NCBI RefSeq assembly: GCF_049532985.1
Contig: NZ_CP186693.1
Span: forward strand, 1,054,001 to 1,118,000
Origin: Promicromonospora sp049532985
GTDB taxonomy: Bacteria; Actinomycetota; Actinomycetes; Actinomycetales; Cellulomonadaceae
DNA: 64,000 nucleotides
Direction: 5' to 3'
The position numbers and the translations under genes are program-made. Under the pieces are notes generated by a model. That model was not told where the DNA came from. It was given only the letters and a program-made list of their open reading frames with translations, and searched no databases. Every line of letters starts with the position of its first letter. Position 1 is the stretch's first letter. Below are positions 16,727 through 25,831 of this stretch, one piece after another.

Positions 16727-19279
16727 GTGTCCCCGTTGTCGTCACCCGCCGGTGCGACGGTCGCGCACGTCACCTCGCCCGCCCGGCTGCTCGCCCCTTC
16801 CCGGCGCACCGTGCCGTTCCTCGGGCGTACGGCCGAGCGGGCCTCGTTCGCCGCCTGGTGCGAGGACCCGCGACCGGTGTCCGTCCGCCTGGTCAGCGGC
16901 CCGCGCGGCGTCGGGAAGACCCGCCTCGCGCGCGAGGTCGCGCACGAGAGGGCGCACGCCGGCTGGACCTGCCTCGACGTGCCCGACGGTGCCGAGGCCG
17001 CCGCCCTGGCCGCCGTCCCCGACGGCGCCCCCGCCCTCCTGCTCGTGGACGACGCCGAACGGCGCGGCCCGGCGCTCGCGGACCTCCTGCGGACGGCGGC
17101 CCGTGGCCGCAACGGCGCGTTGCGCGTGCTGCTGGTCGCACGGGACGCCGGTGTGTGGTTCGACCGCCTGGCGGCGACCGGCCCGGACGTCCGGGCGCTG
17201 GTCGGACCCGCCCGGTCCGACCGCGCACTGCGCCCCGAGGTGCTGCCCGGCCAGGTCGACGCCCGGCTCGTGACCGCGTTCGTGGAACCGTACGCACAGG
17301 CGCTCGGCGTCCCCGTGCCGCGGGTCGCGGTCGCCTCCGTGCCGGGCGGGGCCCGGATGCTCGACCTCCAGGCGGCGGCGCTCTGCGCGGTGCTGCGCTC
17401 GCAGACGGGCCCGCCGGCGGGAGTCCTGCCGGTCGACGTGTCCGACGCCCTCGACGAGCTGCTGGAGCACGAGCGCTGGAGCTGGTTCCGCTCGGCCGAG
17501 GAGGAGGGGGTGCTCGGCGGCACCGGCTTCCGGCCCGAGGCCATGGACGCCCTGGTCGCCGCGGCCACGCTCACCGGCGTGCGCACCCAGGACGCGGCGG
17601 AGAACCTCGTCCGCCGGGTCGCGGCGGTGGTACCGGGCGTGCAGGACGCCGGCCGGGCCGGCGTGGCCCGCTGGCTGCTGGCGCTGGACCCGGCCCGGGC
17701 CCTGCCCGCCCGGCTGCTCGACCCCCACCTGCTGGCCGAGCTGACGGACACACCCGACCTGCTCGCGGCGTGCCTGACAGGGGCGAGCCCGGCAGCGGCC
17801 CGCCGGGCGGCCCTGCGGATGACCGCTGTCGCCGCCGAGCGGCTCGACGCCCGCTGCGCGGAGCACGGACCGGCCCTGGACCGGCTGGGCGCGGCGGTCG
17901 CGGCCCTGCCCCCGGAGCACGACACCCTCCGCGCCGTCTCGGGGGCCTTCCCGCACCCGTCGCTGGCGCTGGGTGAGCTGCGCGCCGAGCTCGCATCGCG
18001 CACGCTCGGGGCCCTCGGCGCCGCCCCCGACGGCGCCCGGCTCGCCGAGGCCCGGCACGACGCCGGCGTCGCGCTGCGGGAGGCCGGCCGGGCCGAGGAC
18101 GCCGAACCCCACGAACGCCGGGCGGTGTCCCAGTTCCAGCGCCTCGCGGGGGCCGACCCGCGGCGGTTCCGGCCGCGCCTGGCCGTCCAGCTCGCGCACC
18201 TGGCGGCCACCTGCGCCGAGCAGGGCCGGTACGAGGAGGCCCGGGACCTGGCGGGACAGGCCGTGGCGCTGCTGCGCCTCCTGGCCGCGGGCGACGCCAC
18301 CGGTGCCGCGTGGCCCGAGCTCGCGACCGCCCTCACCGACCTGGCCGCGACGGCGGCGGCGCTGGGCGACCCCGCGGCCGCGCTGGCGCCGGGCCGGGAG
18401 GCGGTGGAGGTCTGGCGGCGGCTCGTGCAGGAGCACCCGGAGCGGTTCGTCCCGGGGCTGGCGCGTGCGCTCGCGGGCGTGGCCCGGTGGCTGGTGGACC
18501 TGGGCCGAGCCGCCGAGGCGATCGGCCCGGCCGCCGAGTCCCTGGGGCTGAGCCGGGACCTGGCGGCCACGGACCCCGACGCCCACCTGCCGGGTCTGGG
18601 TGACGCGCTGTCGGTGACGGGCAGCGCGCTCGTGGAGCAGGGGGACGACGAGGAGGCCGTCCCGTATCTCACCGAGGCCGTCGCGACCCACCGGCGGACC
18701 GCCGAGGAGAACCCCGGCCGCTACCTGCCCGACCTCGCCCGCTCCCTCCAGGCCCTGGGCACCACGCTGGCGGCCCGGGGCGAGACCCGGGAGGGCGTCG
18801 CGCTCCAGCTCGAGGCGGTCGAGGTCCGACGGCGGCTCGTGGCCGGCGACCGCGACCGGCACCTGCCGGGGCTGGCCGGCGCGCTGTCCGGCGTCGGCGC
18901 CACGTACTCGCGCCTGGACCGGCCGCTGGCCGCGCTCGACGCGGAACGGGAGGCGACGCGGGCATGGCGCGAGCTCGCCGCCCGCGACCCGGAGCGCTAC
19001 CGCCCCCGGCTGGCACGGTCGCTGACCACGGTGAGCGCGAGCTTCGCGGCCCTGCGGCTGGGCGACGAGGCCGTGGCCCCGGCGTCCGAGGCGGTCGTGC
19101 TGCTGCGCGACCTGGCGGGCGGCCCCGGCCCGGACGCGGAGCGGCACCGCGCGCCGCTGGCCGAGGCGCTGCGGGCGCTGGCGCTGGCTCTGCACGACCA
19201 GGAGCGGTTCGGGGAGGCTCAGGAGGTGCGGGGGGAGGCGGAGGACCTGGGGACCCCGATGGTTCGCCGAGGAAACTGA
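16727..19279 (+). CDS. P-loop NTPase with C-terminal tetratricopeptide repeats (STAND-like)
   Basis: Large protein of 850 residues. Residues 1-40 have no recognised domain. A nucleotide-binding domain follows with FLGRTAER, Walker A SGPRGVGKTR (about 57-66) and a Walker B-like ALLLVDDAERR near 102-112. A helical middle region leads into at least seven tetratricopeptide-type repeats from about residue 430 to 845, each about 50 residues long with the recurring pattern of Arg/Tyr-Pro-Leu-Ala, Leu-Ala-x-x-Gly-Arg-x-x-Glu-Ala and Glu-Ala-Val. Such proteins act as signal-sensing switches, and some STAND ATPases recognise phage proteins. No effector domain is visible, so the role is open. The GTG start has only a weak context. 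Confidence 0.78.
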   Translation: MSPLSSPAGATVAHVTSPARLLAPSRRTVPFLGRTAERASFAAWCEDPRPVSVRLVSGPRGVGKTRLAREVAHERAHAGWTCLDVPDGAEAAALAAVPDGAPALLLVDDAERRGPALADLLRTAARGRNGALRVLLVARDAGVWFDRLAATGPDVRALVGPARSDRALRPEVLPGQVDARLVTAFVEPYAQALGVPVPRVAVASVPGGARMLDLQAAALCAVLRSQTGPPAGVLPVDVSDALDELLEHERWSWFRSAEEEGVLGGTGFRPEAMDALVAAATLTGVRTQDAAENLVRRVAAVVPGVQDAGRAGVARWLLALDPARALPARLLDPHLLAELTDTPDLLAACLTGASPAAARRAALRMTAVAAERLDARCAEHGPALDRLGAAVAALPPEHDTLRAVSGAFPHPSLALGELRAELASRTLGALGAAPDGARLAEARHDAGVALREAGRAEDAEPHERRAVSQFQRLAGADPRRFRPRLAVQLAHLAATCAEQGRYEEARDLAGQAVALLRLLAAGDATGAAWPELATALTDLAATAAALGDPAAALAPGREAVEVWRRLVQEHPERFVPGLARALAGVARWLVDLGRAAEAIGPAAESLGLSRDLAATDPDAHLPGLGDALSVTGSALVEQGDDEEAVPYLTEAVATHRRTAEENPGRYLPDLARSLQALGTTLAARGETREGVALQLEAVEVRRRLVAGDRDRHLPGLAGALSGVGATYSRLDRPLAALDAEREATRAWRELAARDPERYRPRLARSLTTVSASFAALRLGDEAVAPASEAVVLLRDLAGGPGPDAERHRAPLAEALRALALALHDQERFGEAQEVRGEAEDLGTPMVRRGN

Positions 19280-19363
19280 CGTTTCGTAATTGTCTAGACT
19301 TGACCTACTTGTTGCCATAGCATCGACGTACAGAAACCAGGTCGTTGTGCGCAGGTCCTGGGG

Positions 19364-20254
19364 GTGGTCCACGTGCAGGGCTGGGCAAGGGGAAGTCTGC
19401 TGGTCGTCGCGCTGGGAGCGGTGTCGAACCTGGCTCTCACGTTCGTTCCCGACCTGATGCCACCCAGCGTGACGGTGCCGATCGTCTGGTGCACGGCCGT
19501 CGCCACGGTGGTGATCGCCGTGCTCTACCTCGTCGAGCAGGTCTACGTCGCGCGGCACCGCCTGGAGCGGGAGGCGGAGCTCGAACGGGCCCGCCTGCTC
19601 GAGGAGCTGCGGCAGTACCGCGGCATTGAGTGGGTGAGCGCCGACCGTGAGCATCGCAACGCCTCGCTGGGAATCTGGAAGTCGGCGCGGCGGCAGGTCG
19701 TCGTGTTCGGGTTCGGCATGACGAGCGTGGCGCGCGATCCCGACCTGATCTGGGCGATGGCCAACCGTGGTGTGGACGTGGACGTGGTCAAGGTGGATCC
19801 GGTGTGGCTGGTCGACCATCCGGCGATCGCGGCGACCATCGACGGGTACTACGACCGCGACGGTGCCTTCATCGGGCAGGTGGTGCGGGCGCACGGCCGG
19901 CTCCTCGCGCTCGCCGAGGAGATCAACGCGGCCGGACGCGGTCAGCTCAACATCCACACCTACCAGACCACCGTCCAGTACAGCGGCTCCATCCGGGATC
20001 CGGGGACGCCGGAGGCGTCCGGCTACGTCGAGTTCCACCTCTATCGCAAGTCGATCGAACGGCTCGGCATCGGGCTTGCGCAGTACGACGGCGGGGACGA
20101 GCTGAACCCGCCGATCCTGCAGCACGTGCTGCACTCGCTCTCGCTGGCCGTCGGGCACCCGGTGCCGGCCGAGCGGACGGCGCCCGCGCTCGGCCCGGGC
20201 GACGAACGGCGCGTCCTGGGCGTGGAGCACCTCCGGCCGGAGACGGGTGGGTGA
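19364..20254 (+). CDS. two-TM protein with coiled coil and cytoplasmic domain of unknown function
   Basis: Protein of 296 residues that I cannot place in a named family. Two transmembrane helices at about 10-29 and 38-60 are followed by a charged coiled coil (RLEREAELERARLLEEL, 66-82) and a soluble domain. That domain has a Rossmann-like strand/loop order (RQVVVFGFGMTSVARDPDLI, then GVDVDVVKVDPVWL) reminiscent of phospholipase-D-like folds, but no HKD motif is present. It lies between the TPR NTPase and a metallophosphoesterase, 31 bp before the latter, so it is probably co-transcribed with it. The upstream spacer is unusually AT-rich. GTG 19373 is an alternative start. Confidence 0.72.
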   Translation: MVHVQGWARGSLLVVALGAVSNLALTFVPDLMPPSVTVPIVWCTAVATVVIAVLYLVEQVYVARHRLEREAELERARLLEELRQYRGIEWVSADREHRNASLGIWKSARRQVVVFGFGMTSVARDPDLIWAMANRGVDVDVVKVDPVWLVDHPAIAATIDGYYDRDGAFIGQVVRAHGRLLALAEEINAAGRGQLNIHTYQTTVQYSGSIRDPGTPEASGYVEFHLYRKSIERLGIGLAQYDGGDELNPPILQHVLHSLSLAVGHPVPAERTAPALGPGDERRVLGVEHLRPETGG

Positions 20255-20285
20255 GGAAGGGCTGGGGTGTGGGACGATCCGGAGT

Positions 20286-21032
20286 GTGCCTCTGGAGAGA
20301 ATTGCCCTGATCAGCGACGCGCACGGCAACCTCACGGCCCTGGACGCGGTGCTCGACGACATCGCGTCGCGTGGGATCGACCGGATCATCAACCTCGGTG
20401 ACTTCGTGGGCAAGGGGCCCCGGGGCAGCGAGGTCGTCGACCGGTGCGACAAGGTCTGTGACGTGAACATCAGGGGCAACTGGGACGACCGCCTGCCCGT
20501 CTGGGACGACGAGTCCGCCGCGGAGATGATCTGGTGGCGCGACGAGCTCCGTGCGGATCAGCGCGAGTGGCTGACAGCGCTGCCGCTCAGCCACGACCTG
20601 CTGATCAGCGGGCGTCAGATCCGGCTGTTCCACGCGTCGGCGGTCAGTCCGCACGTCCGGGTGCGGGCGCGCCACACGCCGGAGGAGTTCGACGGCATGT
20701 TCGCCAACACCCCGATGACGGGCGAGGGTCCTGCGCCGTCCGTCGTGGGGTACGGCGACATCCACGACGCGTTCGTCAAGGTGGACCACGGCCGGACCCT
20801 CTTCAACGTGGGGAGCGTGGGTAACCCGCTGGACGAGCCGGTGCCGAGCTACGCGATCCTGGAGGGCGTGGTCGACGACCCCGCCCCGGCACCCTTCGGG
20901 CTCCAGCTCGTTCGTGTGCCGTACGACGTCGAGGCGGAGATCGACGCGGCCGCACGGTTGGGGATGCCCGCCCTGCGGCCCTACGCGGTCGAGCTCCGCA
21001 CGGCCGTCTACCGCGGCCTGCAGCAGGCCTGA
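20286..21032 (+). CDS. metallophosphoesterase (calcineurin-like)
   Basis: Two-metal phosphoesterase of 248 residues. Metal ligands are in order: SDAHGN (Asp-x-His, residues 9-14), LGDFVGKGP (near 38), IRGNWDD (Asn-His replaced by Asn-Trp, near 65), LFHAS near 120, GYGDIHDAF (His, near 158) and a final GSVGNPLD. This is the YfcE/MJ0936-like arrangement, which acts on phosphodiesters or phosphoproteins; the substrate is unknown. The conserved His of the GNHD/E motif is replaced by Trp, so metal handling may differ. GTG 20286 has GGAG just upstream. It ends convergent with a methyltransferase. Confidence 0.85.
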   Translation: MPLERIALISDAHGNLTALDAVLDDIASRGIDRIINLGDFVGKGPRGSEVVDRCDKVCDVNIRGNWDDRLPVWDDESAAEMIWWRDELRADQREWLTALPLSHDLLISGRQIRLFHASAVSPHVRVRARHTPEEFDGMFANTPMTGEGPAPSVVGYGDIHDAFVKVDHGRTLFNVGSVGNPLDEPVPSYAILEGVVDDPAPAPFGLQLVRVPYDVEAEIDAAARLGMPALRPYAVELRTAVYRGLQQA

Positions 21033-21803
21033 TCAGGACGGGCGGGCGACGGCGACGTCGATCCAGACCTTGCCGGTGTCCTCCGGGTCGCCGACCACCC
21101 AGGGCCGCACGGAGGTCTTCGCGCCGTAGACGTCACGGGCCGCCTGGCCCACGAGCCACACGAAGGTCTCGAGCTCGTAGCGGTTCCGCCAGCGCACGGT
21201 GGTCCGGCCGTCGGCACCCGTCTTGCTCTCGAAGCCCCGGTGGCCCGAGGCGGCGACCGTCGTCGAGATGAGCGCGGTCCCGCCCGGAGCCACGTGGGCG
21301 AGCACCTTGTGCACGGCCTCGTCGTCTCTCTCGGGTGGGAAGAGGTGGACGAAGGCGGTGGCGAGCACGAGGTCGAACACCGCCCCGTCGAGCCGGGTCT
21401 CCCGGCCGTCCTCGTCGACGTACCGGCCCGCCAGGAACTCTCCGTGCAGCAGGCGGGGGCGGCGGGGCTGGGTCGGGTCGTCGCAGAGCTCCCGGGCGGC
21501 GGCGATCATCTGTGCCGAGAAGTCCACGCCGGTGACGGTGTACCCGAGTGCGGACAGCACGCGGGAGTGGGTCCCGTCGGCGCAGCCGATGTCCAGCGCC
21601 GTGGGCTGCTCGGCGCCCGTTACCCGAGGGAGCCGTTGAGTGAGCCATTTCTTGGCGTTCTCCTGGCGGGAGAGCGTTGTTGCCCGGTACGTCCCCGCGA
21701 GCGCGTCGTAAGCGTTCCGATTGATGTCAAGAATCGCCTGGAGCTGCGAGGGCGTGGTGCTGATCGCGGGAATCTCGTCGAGCACTACGGGCGGAGCGCC
21801 CAT
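21033..21803 (-). CDS. class I SAM-dependent methyltransferase
   Basis: Methyltransferase of 256 residues with a Rossmann core. Motif I is ALDIGCADGTHS (69-80), motif post-I GVDFSAQMIAAARE near 92-105, and motif IV/V AVFDLVLATAFVHLF near 145. The acceptor substrate is unknown; the fold suggests a small molecule. The N-terminal 25 residues are extra and poorly conserved in type. ATG 21803 follows a GAGGGGGATGG stretch. Its stop codon adjoins the stop of the metallophosphoesterase with no spacer. Confidence 0.85.
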   Translation of the reverse strand: MGAPPVVLDEIPAISTTPSQLQAILDINRNAYDALAGTYRATTLSRQENAKKWLTQRLPRVTGAEQPTALDIGCADGTHSRVLSALGYTVTGVDFSAQMIAAARELCDDPTQPRRPRLLHGEFLAGRYVDEDGRETRLDGAVFDLVLATAFVHLFPPERDDEAVHKVLAHVAPGGTALISTTVAASGHRGFESKTGADGRTTVRWRNRYELETFVWLVGQAARDVYGAKTSVRPWVVGDPEDTGKVWIDVAVARPS

Positions 21804-21823
21804 CCATCCCCCTCGTGCGCGGT

Positions 21824-21838
21824 GGATCGTTTCGATCC
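21824..21838. promoter_or_regulatory. palindrome upstream of the methyltransferase gene
   Basis: GGATCG-ttt-CGATCC is a perfect 6-bp inverted repeat, 20 bp before the methyltransferase start. It could bind a regulator, possibly the adjacent HTH protein, although no direct evidence exists. Confidence 0.4.
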
Positions 21839-22056
21839 GCCAGTCGGCAGGAAAACTGGCAGGAGGTCCACCGTGGCTCACGGCGGAACGCCGCCATCGT
21901 GCCACATCCGGAGCGTCGTCGCGTCCACTCGTCGCGGTCCGCGGGGGACCAATTACCGAACAATGCGACCGGGCGGAGAAAAGAATCATCATCGAATATT
22001 GAAACGCGCACCGATTCGACTGGACTGCAGCCGCTCGAAGGCGCAAGACTTGTCGT

Positions 22057-22287
22057 GTGAACGAAATCACATTGGAAGCCGAAGCCAACAGGACCTGTCA
22101 GGACCTCACCACGCTCGAAGCCGCGCGGCTGCTGGGCGTGTCGAAGCTCCACGTCATCGACCTGCTCGAAGCGGGTGAGATCGACTACCACATGGTCGGT
22201 ACGGACCTCCGGTTCAACGCCGCGGAGATCGCGTCCTACAAGTCGGACCGTGAGCACCGCGACGCGGAGACCCTCGTATCGGCATGA
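22057..22287 (+). CDS. small excisionase-type helix-turn-helix protein
   Basis: DNA-binding protein of 76 residues. Residues 17-65 match the MerR-like HTH of excisionases and related regulators: LTTLEAARLLGVSKLHVIDL, then a wing containing MVGTDLRFNAAEIASY. It resembles the DNA-binding half found in small antitoxins and plasmid or phage accessory regulators, but no integrase, toxin or attachment site is nearby. The start GTG has no convincing Shine-Dalgarno sequence. The upstream 100 bp are among the most AT-rich in the window, which suggests acquired DNA or a regulatory region. Confidence 0.75.
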   Translation: MNEITLEAEANRTCQDLTTLEAARLLGVSKLHVIDLLEAGEIDYHMVGTDLRFNAAEIASYKSDREHRDAETLVSA

Positions 22288-22374
22288 CCCCCGCGCGGCG
22301 GGCGGCGCCCTGGCGCTTCCGCTGACGCAGTGCGTGGGCCTCGCGTACCTGCGACGCCATGCACACTGACGCCT

Positions 22375-22408
22375 GAGCGCACGTTCGTCACCTTCAGAAC
22401 GTGCGCTC
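22375..22408. terminator. bidirectional terminator hairpin
   Basis: GAGCGCACGTTC (22375-22386) and GAACGTGCGCTC (22397-22408) form a perfect 12-bp stem with a 10-nt loop, followed by CTTGT. It lies between the convergent HTH and metallophosphoesterase genes. Confidence 0.75.
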
Positions 22409-22447
22409 TTGTCATGTCCGGCCACCGTGACCCGCACCAGGCCAGGG

Positions 22448-23080
22448 TCAGGCCCAGGCCACCGGGGCCAGCTCCTGCGGGCCGTCGGCGATCAGCGCTG
22501 CCACGGTCGCGGCAGGTACAGGTCGCCCGCCCCACGCGTCGACGCCGACGTTGATCTGCCGCCCCCGCTGGCGCCACGTGTCGTGCACGTGCCCGTGCAC
22601 CACCCAGCCGCCCCGGTCCGCGGGCCGGTGCTCGACGTACCGGTCCGCCCCGTGCGAGTCGCCCTCGTAGGGGAAGTGGGACAGCGTCACGTCCGGGACG
22701 CCGAGCGTCACCGGGTCCGGACGGTCGTGGATCTCGGCGAAACCCGCGGCCAGATAGCGCTCCCGGGCCGCCGTGCGCCGCAGGCTCCGTGCCTCAGGGT
22801 CGCCCTTGCGCAGGGAGGGGTCGCCCTCCCAGCAGCGATCGTGATTTCCGGGGACCAGGATCTTGTGCCCCGCGAGCCGGCCGATCCACGTCAGTGACTC
22901 GTCGAGGGCGCCCAGGGCGACGTCGCCCAGCACCCAGACCGTGTCGTCCTCGGTGACCGTCTCGTTCCAGAGCTCGGCCAGGCGTGCGTTCATCGCGGGC
23001 ACGCCGGCGAACGGGCGGTCGCAGAAACGGATGATGTTCAGGTGTCCGAAGTGCAGGTCGGACGTGTAGTACGTGGTCAT
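22448..23080 (-). CDS. metallophosphoesterase, phage-phosphatase-like
   Basis: Calcineurin-like phosphoesterase of 210 residues. Metal-site motifs are YYTSDLHFGHLNII (residues 4-17), VLGDVALG near 51, VPGNHDRCW near 75, SHFPYEG near 134 and VVHGHVHDTW near 160. Unlike the protein at 20286 the GNHD motif is intact. It resembles small phosphatases found on chromosomes and phages; the substrate is unknown. The start is set at ATG 23080, where the family sequence begins. ATG 23092 is an in-frame alternative, and neither has a clear ribosome-binding site. Confidence 0.85.
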   Translation of the reverse strand: MTTYYTSDLHFGHLNIIRFCDRPFAGVPAMNARLAELWNETVTEDDTVWVLGDVALGALDESLTWIGRLAGHKILVPGNHDRCWEGDPSLRKGDPEARSLRRTAARERYLAAGFAEIHDRPDPVTLGVPDVTLSHFPYEGDSHGADRYVEHRPADRGGWVVHGHVHDTWRQRGRQINVGVDAWGGRPVPAATVAALIADGPQELAPVAWA

Positions 23081-23151
23081 GTCGGTACGCATTCAACCGT
23101 GTCCGGGCCGCCGGGGGAACCCGGGACCCGAGCAGCGCGGCGGCCATGGGC

Positions 23152-23157
23152 GATGAT
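23152..23157 (+). promoter_or_regulatory. -10 hexamer of MocR gene
   Basis: GATGAT lies 6 nt before ATG 23164. Confidence 0.4.
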
Positions 23158-23163
23158 CGGCGG

Positions 23164-24576
<1,413 letters not shown>

Positions 24577-25825
24577 GGCCGGGTGCGCGCCGCGCCCGGC
24601 GCCGCTGCCAGGTGGTCCAGGCGAGCCCGCCCAGTGCCGCCACCACGGGGCCCGTCATGTGCGCGCCGGTCATGACGAGCAGCCCGAGCGCGGCGACCAG
24701 GGACACCGCCGCACACCACCACGCCACGCCCCAGCGGGGCAGCAGCCGCAGGGCGGCGGCCGCGCCCACCACGTAGAGCAGGGAGAACGTGGCCGTCGCC
24801 ATGAGCAGGATCGCGTCGGTCGTCTGGTGCAGGGCCGCCAGCAGCGCCGTCGTGCCCAGGGCGACCACCGTGATGAGGGTCAGGGAGCGGCGCGGCGTGC
24901 GGCCCGGCCGGGCCGCGAGCCAGCCGGGCAGGGCGCCGTCCCGGGCGAGCGCCGCACCCATCCGGCTGCCACCCGCGAAGTAGACGTTGATCGCGCCCAC
25001 GGTCAGCAGCACCGCCACCACCGCGGTGACCGGCCGCGCCTGCTCACCGAACCCGAGCACGAGCAGGTCCGACAGCGGTGCGGGGCCCGGCGCCGGCCCG
25101 AGCACCGCGACCGTGGCGAACGCGACGCCGAGGTACAGCACACCGACCGCCGCCACCGCGATCGCCGTGGCACGGGGGATGTCGTGCGCCGGGCGCCGGT
25201 ACTCCGCGGACAGCGAGCCCAGGATCTCCCACCCCGCGAAGGCCCACACCAGCAGCGCGGCCGCCGGGCCGACGGCGCCCCACCCGTGCGGCGCGAACGG
25301 CACCAGGTTGCCGGTCTGCGCGTGCGGCAGCGCCACGACGACGGCGACCGCGAGCAGCAGCGCCACCGATCCCGCGATGACGAGCTGCGCCGTGCCGGAG
25401 ACGCGCAGGTCGAACCAGTTCATGACCGCGCACACCGCGATGATCGCGATCGTCGTGACCAGCGCGGTACCGGACCCGCCGCCGGTCGCGTCGGCGACGT
25501 AGGCGCCGGCGAAGCCCGCCGCGGCCGGAGCGCCCACGCCGATGGTCCCGTAGAAGGCCCAGCCGACCATGGTGGAGGCCCGCTCGCCGAACGCGAGCCG
25601 CGCGTACGTGGCCACCCCGCCGCCGTCGGGGTGGCGCGCGCCGAGGGCGGCGAACGTCGTGGCGAGCGGGACCGAGAGGAGCACGAGCCCGGCCCACGCC
25701 ACGAGCGACGCGGGTCCGGCGACGCCCGCGGCGAGAGCCGGGAGCGAGATGACGCCGGTGCCGAGCATGGCACCGAGGGTGAGGGCCGCGCCCTGGGGCA
25801 CGCTGAGACCGTTCTGCATGCCCCG

Positions 25826-25831
25826 AACCTA
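25826..25831 (-). promoter_or_regulatory. -10 hexamer of APC permease gene, overlapping RCK stop codon
   Basis: TAGGTT on the minus strand is 6 nt before ATG 25819. Its first three bases are the TAG stop of the upstream RCK gene. Confidence 0.5.

Noticed and set aside
22057..22287. prophage or integrative element marked by the excisionase-like gene
   Set aside because: No integrase, attachment repeats, tRNA or phage structural genes are nearby; the protein may be a simple regulator.
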